Below, piece by piece: positions 59,311-64,000 of a stretch of DNA of 64,000 nucleotides. A model generated the notes under the pieces. It was given only the letters and a program-made list of their open reading frames with translations. It was not told the origin of the DNA and made no database searches. Source of the stretch: JAEUIX01 sp964611125 (GTDB lineage Bacteria; Planctomycetota; Phycisphaerae; Phycisphaerales; UBA1924); the NCBI GenBank assembly GCA_964611125.1, contig CAZSZO010000023.1, positions 1-64,000 on the forward strand, in the 5' to 3' direction. Both the position numbers and the translations under genes were made by a program. Positions within the stretch are counted from its first letter, which is position 1. Each line of letters opens with the position of its first letter.

Positions 59311-60502
59311 GGCTCATCTCCACGCCCGCCACCTCGGCGAAGCGGTCTTCGGAACCCTTGACGAACCGGTCGAGCATGTCCACGTTGCGGGTGAAGACGC
59401 AGCCGGAGCAGTCGGTGGTGGCGTCGAACTTCTGGGGGATTTTGCCGTCCATGTACTCGAGGATCTCCTCGGGGCGGCAGAGGGCGTATTTGTGGGCGAA
59501 CTGCATGGCCTGGTCGTTGAGGACCACGCTGTCGCAGGGGAAGACCAGGCCGCTCTGGCCGGTGGCGGGATCGACCTGCTCGGAGAGGTAGGGCCGGAAG
59601 AAGCTCTGGTGGCACTTCCCCTGGCAGGGGGCCCCGTGAATCTTGAACTGGTGGAAGAAGCGGTCGCCCCCGGCGACGCTTGAGAAGAGCTGGTCGAGCT
59701 CCTCGTGCTCCTTCACGAGCTGGGCCTGGGGGAGCATGCAGTCGGGCAGGACGCGGACGTAGCTGACCTTCTTGGCCTCGGCGAACGCCGCGACGCCCTT
59801 GAGGAACTCGCGGTCCTTGTTCTCGGCGCTGTGGCAGACCGACATGCCGACGGTGGTCTGAGCGCCGAGCCGCTCGCGGGGGAGCGTGATCTTCTCGCCC
59901 CAGCCGTCGAACTTGTTCATGGAGACGCGCAGCCACGAGAGGTTGCCCAGCACGGTGTCGCTGACGCGGCTGAACTGCGTGCCGTTGGTGATGAGGGCGA
60001 GCTCGAGGCCCTGATCGAGGATCCACTCGCCCAGCGGGTTGAAGTGGGGGTAGAGCGTCGGCTCGCCGCCGCCGGTGAGGATGACGGCCTTGAGCCCGCG
60101 CGACTTGAGCTTGGTGAGGTAGTCGAAGATGCGGTCGAGGTCGATGCGGCTCTGGAGCACGCGCTCGCTGACGGAGCAGTAGGAGCACTTGAGGTTGCAG
60201 CGGCCCTCGGGGGCGACATGGGTGGAGATCACGCTGCGGCCGGTCCCGGCCTTGTAGCTCTCCATGGCGTCCTGGTGCTTCCAGAACTTGACGCCGGTGG
60301 AGGTGAACTTGTGCTCCATCGGTGAGGGAAGGCGGGCCTTGAACTGCTCGGGCAGCTCGTGGTGGTCGGGGTGCGTCCAGCCGCCCCCGGCGATCACGCG
60401 GGCCAGGGCCGCGTCGGCGGCGGGGTCCACCGGGCGGCCGTTGATCGACAGCGTCGCGGCGCCCTGCGCGGGAATCGGTCCGGTCGTCGGGCAGGCGCTC
60501 AT
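59294..60502 (-). CDS. Radical SAM protein with SPASM-like C-terminus
   Basis: The cluster motif is C102-N-L-K-C106-S-Y-C109, preceded by STHVAPEGR. It then has VILTGGGEPTLYPHF (the glycine-rich SAM contact) and LALITNGTQF. The C-terminal region holds PDCMLPQ, GAPCQGKC, GLVFPCDS, YALCRPEE and TDCSGCVF, enough cysteines for auxiliary [4Fe-4S] clusters. The protein has 402 residues. ATGA joins it to the upstream glycosyltransferase. Its neighbours suggest a role in making or modifying an unusual sugar or a glycopeptide, but the substrate is unknown. Confidence 0.82.
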   Translation of the reverse strand: MSACPTTGPIPAQGAATLSINGRPVDPAADAALARVIAGGGWTHPDHHELPEQFKARLPSPMEHKFTSTGVKFWKHQDAMESYKAGTGRSVISTHVAPEGRCNLKCSYCSVSERVLQSRIDLDRIFDYLTKLKSRGLKAVILTGGGEPTLYPHFNPLGEWILDQGLELALITNGTQFSRVSDTVLGNLSWLRVSMNKFDGWGEKITLPRERLGAQTTVGMSVCHSAENKDREFLKGVAAFAEAKKVSYVRVLPDCMLPQAQLVKEHEELDQLFSSVAGGDRFFHQFKIHGAPCQGKCHQSFFRPYLSEQVDPATGQSGLVFPCDSVVLNDQAMQFAHKYALCRPEEILEYMDGKIPQKFDATTDCSGCVFTRNVDMLDRFVKGSEDRFAEVAGVEMSHVNFV

Positions 60503-61446
60503 GCTGCGGCTTCCTGAAGGGGCGGGGTGGTCTGCCGGGGGAGCGGGGGCGCTTCCTCCGCGCAGGCGTCGGACCAGTCGGGCAGCGGGTTCTCACGGAT
60601 CCGGCGGCGCATCGGCTCGGGGAGCTGATCGAAGGGGTGCTCCACCGCGGCCGGGAAGGCGTGCTCGTGGCCGATCGACGGGCACAGGTCGGTCCGCCGG
60701 TTGGTCGCCCAGTTCCAGGGCCGCCAGACCTCTTCGAACCACTCCTCGCGCGGCGGGCAGTCGAGCTTGAGGTCGCGGCTGAACGACAGGGCCGTCATGT
60801 GCTTCCAGAAGATCGTCCGGGCGCTGGCGGCGAAGCCGAAGTTGTGCACCCGCAGCCCGGTCTTGCGGCGGCGGAGCTTCTCACCCGGCCCATCCTCGCT
60901 CATGAGCGCGTGCCCGGTCGGGCCGATGCGCGTCCGGCCCTTGAGGGCCCGCAGCACCGCGTAGGGGTTCGTCCGTGTCGAAACGTACCGCCAGCTCCGC
61001 CAGAACAAGTCCGGCTCCGCAAGGAACTCGTCAGCCTGTTCGTCGGTCGCCGCCTGCGTGAGCAAGCTCGTGATGGCGTCCTCGCGCCAGACCTCGTCGG
61101 CCTCGACGAAGAGCACATGCGTGCAGCCGGGGTGGCGGGGGATGACCTGGTCGTTGACCATCCGCTGCACCTGGCCCTTGAGCAGGGTGGCGTGCGGGTT
61201 GGGCAGGATCTCGACCTTGTTCTCGCGGTCGTGACGGGCCTTCCAATCGCGGATGGCGTCGGTCAGGCCGTCGATATCGTGCGGCAGGTACACATCATGC
61301 CCGAAGTAGCGGATGACCCGCCGCCCGCCGAAGGCCTCATGGCCGACAAAACACAGGATGCGTTCGACGTGGTCGTAGATGCTCGCGAGCGACTCGCCGA
61401 TGAAGTCCGAGCCGTACAGCAGGCGGTAGATGGCGACGGTGTGCAT
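60499..61446 (-). CDS. Glycosyltransferase-like protein (GT-A fold)
   Basis: The 315-residue product begins TVAIYRLLYGSDFIGESLAS and IYDHVERILCFVGHEAFGG. THVLFVEADEVWREDAITSL contains the EADE acidic site used for metal and donor binding. A C-terminal FSRDLKLDCPPREEWFEEVW block follows. It reads like the GT2-related family that resembles core-oligosaccharide transferases. Its end overlaps the radical SAM start by four bases (ATGA). Confidence 0.72.
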   Translation of the reverse strand: MHTVAIYRLLYGSDFIGESLASIYDHVERILCFVGHEAFGGRRVIRYFGHDVYLPHDIDGLTDAIRDWKARHDRENKVEILPNPHATLLKGQVQRMVNDQVIPRHPGCTHVLFVEADEVWREDAITSLLTQAATDEQADEFLAEPDLFWRSWRYVSTRTNPYAVLRALKGRTRIGPTGHALMSEDGPGEKLRRRKTGLRVHNFGFAASARTIFWKHMTALSFSRDLKLDCPPREEWFEEVWRPWNWATNRRTDLCPSIGHEHAFPAAVEHPFDQLPEPMRRRIRENPLPDWSDACAEEAPPLPRQTTPPLQEAAA

Positions 61447-61493
61447 GGTGCGATCTCTCAGGCGCGACGGCGGGGGCCCTGCGGGTTCCGCCC

Positions 61494-62846
61494 TTACTGG
61501 TTGACGGCCGCGGGAAGCGGCGCCTTCACCTCGATCGCCTGGGCCGGTGAGGGCCGGCCGATGGGGAGGTATTCGACGCCCTCGGGGAGCCGGTTCATCA
61601 TCCGCCAGGGGTCGATCACGGTGTCTCCCGCCTTGAACGGGAAGCTGCGGTACTCGCTCCAGCGGGTGGAGACGAAGTAGAGGGCCGGGCGTTCGGGCAG
61701 CTCGGCGTCGGGCCGCAGGACGGGATCGTGCATGACCGGGAAGACGCCGCGCTGGCGGAGCAGGTTGGCCAGCAGCATGGCGGGGCTGCCCTGGGTCTGG
61801 TTGGTGTTGGGCTTGAAGGCCATGCCCAGCAGGACGACGGGTCGGCCGGCGCGATGGGTGAGGATGAGGTCGGCGAGCCAGCCGGTCTGGGCGTCGCGTC
61901 CGTGGTTGATGGCGTCGAAGATGTTGAACTTCAGGCCCAGCTTCTGGGCGGTGTAGCTCATGGCCATCTGGTCGCGACCGTGGCAGGGGCCGCCGTCGGC
62001 CATGCCGCCGTCCATGTACTTGGGGCTGATCAGGCGGTCCTTGGCGAGCTTGAGCGTGGCGTTCACGACGTCGCAGTTGGCGTCGCGCATGCGGTGGCAC
62101 ATCTCCATCACCGTGTTGGCGAAGAGCACCTTGAGCCCGAGATAGGTGTTGTACGCGAGCTTGACGGTCTCGGCCTCGGTCCAGGTCATGGGGCAGATGG
62201 GCTGGCTGTGCAGCGAACCGTAGAGCTCGCGGGCGGCCCGCTCGCCCTCGCCGTCGTCAGCGTTGCGGGCGGGCGTGCCCAGCAGGACGAACTCCGGATG
62301 CAGGAAGTCCTGAACCACGGTGCTCTGCCCGATGAAGAACGGGTTGTAGACCATGGTCCAGCCGTCGCCGATCCGCCGCCCGGCGGCCTTCTCGGTGGCG
62401 GGGCCCAGTTCGTCGGCCATAGTCCCTGGCGTGGTGGTCGAGATCACCAGGATGGTGCGGAAGCGGTGGTCGGTCTTCACGTGCCGGCCGATCGAGCGGC
62501 CGATGTCCATCAGGCAGCCGCGGATCGGGCTGTTGTCGAAGTTGCGGGCCACCCCGTCATAGGGGAACGAGCCGTCGTGCTGCGGGGCGTGCGGGGTGGG
62601 CACGGCGACGAAGATCGCGTCGCTCTGACGGACCGCGTCGTCGATCGATTTGCAGAAGTGCATCCGCTCGCGGGCCTGGGCGTACTGGGCGTCGAGCCCG
62701 GGCTCGAAGGGGGTCACCTCGCCCCGCTCGTAGCCGTCGACCAGTTGCGTGCTGGCGTCGTAGCCGTAGACGTCGTGGCCCTTCATGGCGAGGGCGACTG
62801 CACAGGGGAAGCCGAGCTTTCCGAGTCCGATGAAGGCGATTTTCAC
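61494..62846 (-). CDS. UDP-glucose/GDP-mannose dehydrogenase-type nucleotide-sugar oxidase
   Basis: The GTG at 62846 has GGGAG eight bases before. The 450-residue enzyme has the Rossmann loop IAFIGLGKLGFPCAVALAMK, the FVAVPTP strand, STTTPGTMADEL, the helix AETVKLAYNTYLGLKVLFAN, the catalytic Cys region DGGMADGGPCHGRDQ (normally GGSCFPKD) and a C-terminal VLLGMAFKPNTNQTQGSPA. It probably oxidises a nucleotide sugar to a uronic acid for the glycan made by this cluster. The replacement of FPKD by HGRD is unusual. Confidence 0.82.
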   Translation of the reverse strand: MKIAFIGLGKLGFPCAVALAMKGHDVYGYDASTQLVDGYERGEVTPFEPGLDAQYAQARERMHFCKSIDDAVRQSDAIFVAVPTPHAPQHDGSFPYDGVARNFDNSPIRGCLMDIGRSIGRHVKTDHRFRTILVISTTTPGTMADELGPATEKAAGRRIGDGWTMVYNPFFIGQSTVVQDFLHPEFVLLGTPARNADDGEGERAARELYGSLHSQPICPMTWTEAETVKLAYNTYLGLKVLFANTVMEMCHRMRDANCDVVNATLKLAKDRLISPKYMDGGMADGGPCHGRDQMAMSYTAQKLGLKFNIFDAINHGRDAQTGWLADLILTHRAGRPVVLLGMAFKPNTNQTQGSPAMLLANLLRQRGVFPVMHDPVLRPDAELPERPALYFVSTRWSEYRSFPFKAGDTVIDPWRMMNRLPEGVEYLPIGRPSPAQAIEVKAPLPAAVNQ

Positions 62847-63005
62847 GCGGGAACTCCCAAGTTGAGGACCTGGGGTTCATCGTCCGAAAACCAAGGGGCG
62901 ATCAAGGTTTTCGGACATTTCGGGATCCTCAAGGCGGGCGCCCAGACCGGCCGATAATGCGCATTCGGCGCGGTCCGGGCCGAGGTCTCAAGCCGCTGCG
63001 CCCCT

Positions 63006-64000
63006 ATGGATATCGCCCACCCACCCGCGCGTTCGCACCCGGCCCCTGATCAGGCTGTGCCGCCGCGGGATGGGCCGCTCGCCCTGCTCGATCATTTGGC
63101 GCGATCAGCCGGTCCGGCCTTGGAGTGGGTCGTCGGAGGCGACCAGCCGGCGCTGCTGCCCGCGCTGGCTCCGTCATCGGCGGTCATCGTCGGCGGGCCC
63201 GAAGCCGTTGCCGTCGCTCGCCGGTTCGACCTGGTGCTCCTGCGGGGGCGCCCCGGCCCGTCGGAGTTCCGGCGCGCCTGCGAGTTGCTCGGCCCCGAGG
63301 GCGTGCTGGCCCTTCTCGCCAGCCCTGACCCGGCCCTGGATGTTCCCAAGGCCGCCCTCTTCCAGCACGCCCACGCCACCGGGGGCCCCGGCTTCCCCGG
63401 CGGCCTCGGCCGCGAGCACCTGTGGATCGGGGGTCGGACGCCGCCGGGAGCCCGTTGGGTGGGGGGGGGGCAGGAAGCCGCCTCCGCCGGTCGGGCGCCG
63501 CTCCTGGTCAACTTCTACACCCGCAACACTCCCTACGAGCATGAGGCCCGCAAGCTCGCCGACTCCTGCAAGGCCCTCGGCGTCGACCTGCTGAGCGAGG
63601 CCGTCGAGCCGCGCGGCAGCTGGGAGTTCAACTGTGCGTACAAGGCGAGCTTCCTCAAGCGCGTGCACGGATCGCTGAACGCCGGCGGCGGTGGGGGAGC
63701 GCAGCGTGGTGGGGGGGGTCGGGCGATCGTCTGGGTTGATGCCGACGCCATCGTCCGGCGGGCCCCGGTGCTGCTGCATGGCGACCTGTGGGATTTCGCG
63801 ATTCACAAGCACTACGGCTGGATGTTCGCCAGCGGCACCGTTTACTTTGGCCCCACCGACGCCGCGGCGGAACTCCTGGATCGCTGGACCCGCTTGTGCG
63901 AGATCGACCCCGCGCAATGGGACCAGGTGCACCTCGGGACGGCCTGGGAGGATGTCGCCGGCGCGCGCCCGTTGCGGACGCTCTGGCTGCCCGAGGCCTA
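63006..64000 (+). CDS. Glycosyltransferase-like protein, truncated by window end
   Basis: From ATG 63006 the frame stays open to the last base. It passes through a G10 run (63461-63470) without a break in this assembly. After about 150 residues of low-similarity N-terminus it has LLVNFYTRNTPYEHEARKLA, AVEPRGSWEFNCAYKASFLK, then AIVWVDADAIVRRAPVLLH with a DADA metal-binding site, and HKHYGWMFASGTVYFGPTDA. This suggests a nucleotide-diphospho-sugar transferase. It diverges from the dehydrogenase gene, so the cluster has two transcription directions. Confidence 0.65.
   Translation, partial: MDIAHPPARSHPAPDQAVPPRDGPLALLDHLARSAGPALEWVVGGDQPALLPALAPSSAVIVGGPEAVAVARRFDLVLLRGRPGPSEFRRACELLGPEGVLALLASPDPALDVPKAALFQHAHATGGPGFPGGLGREHLWIGGRTPPGARWVGGGQEAASAGRAPLLVNFYTRNTPYEHEARKLADSCKALGVDLLSEAVEPRGSWEFNCAYKASFLKRVHGSLNAGGGGGAQRGGGGRAIVWVDADAIVRRAPVLLHGDLWDFAIHKHYGWMFASGTVYFGPTDAAAELLDRWTRLCEIDPAQWDQVHLGTAWEDVAGARPLRTLWLPEA

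Noticed and set aside
1..64000. CRISPR array or prophage structural genes
   Set aside because: No regularly spaced repeats and no capsid, portal, tail or terminase proteins were seen; the only tandem array (26363-26443) has no spacers.

Overview
The window is high-GC bacterial DNA that reads as a member of the Planctomycetota, most likely a Phycisphaerae/Phycisphaerales-type organism. The evidence is a planctomycete-style ECF sigma factor next to a Ser/Thr kinase with tetratricopeptide repeats, secreted proteins ending in paired EF-hand (GC-type dockerin-like) modules, a PEP-CTERM-like tail, a squalene-hopene cyclase and a Minf_1886-type protein. This assignment rests on family recognition; no rRNA or complete tRNA gene was seen.

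Region 1 (1-4845) is an accessory island. It opens with the 3' end of an IS3-family element (transposase to 420, right inverted repeat to 449) and ends at a second, oppositely facing copy of that terminal repeat (4806-4845). Between them are a CBASS-type anti-phage pair (a cGAS/DncV-like nucleotidyltransferase and a two-helix, beta-barrel Cap15-like effector carrying a frameshift), preceded by a sigma-54-like promoter. The island also holds a membrane protein and a small protein of unknown function, a sigma-like gene whose reading frame runs antisense through a tRNA/tmRNA 3'-end fragment (probable attachment scar), and a gene cut by the second IS end.

Region 2 (5103-25128) is chromosomal backbone: a ChaA-type Ca2+/H+ antiporter, the ECF sigma factor/kinase pair, a chlorite dismutase-like protein coupled to a DCC (DUF393) protein, two secreted proteins with strong hairpin terminators, a membrane glycosyltransferase-like protein, a dioxovalerate-type aldehyde dehydrogenase, glycyl-tRNA synthetase with an odd low-GC internal segment, an alpha/beta hydrolase, and a four-gene leftward run (MEMO-family protein, membrane protein, LEA14-like lipoprotein, methyltransferase).

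Region 3 (25350-53690) continues with small conserved proteins, a CusF-like lipoprotein, a 961-residue secreted dockerin-like protein behind a tandem repeat, an NDP-sugar epimerase, and a family-4-like uracil-DNA glycosylase without its cluster cysteines. It then holds a solute-binding lipoprotein coupled to a coiled-coil membrane protein, squalene-hopene cyclase, a System II cytochrome c maturation pair (ResB and CcsA/ResC), 3-methyladenine glycosylase, PsuG, a ThiD2-ThiE fusion and Zwf. A second dockerin-like protein follows, with a near-consensus promoter and a U-tract terminator, then a YifB/ComM-type ATPase and an RsbU-type phosphatase.

Region 4 (53727-64000) begins with an orphan NuoG-like iron-sulfur protein and then becomes a surface-glycan cluster: four glycosyltransferase-like genes (one broken at a run of 13 G, one cut by the window end), two methyltransferases (one frameshifted), a radical SAM protein and a UDP-glucose/GDP-mannose dehydrogenase-type enzyme. 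Tight overlaps (ATGA) indicate translational coupling. The poly-G tract suggests phase-variable surface chemistry, although sequencing error at homopolymers must be excluded.
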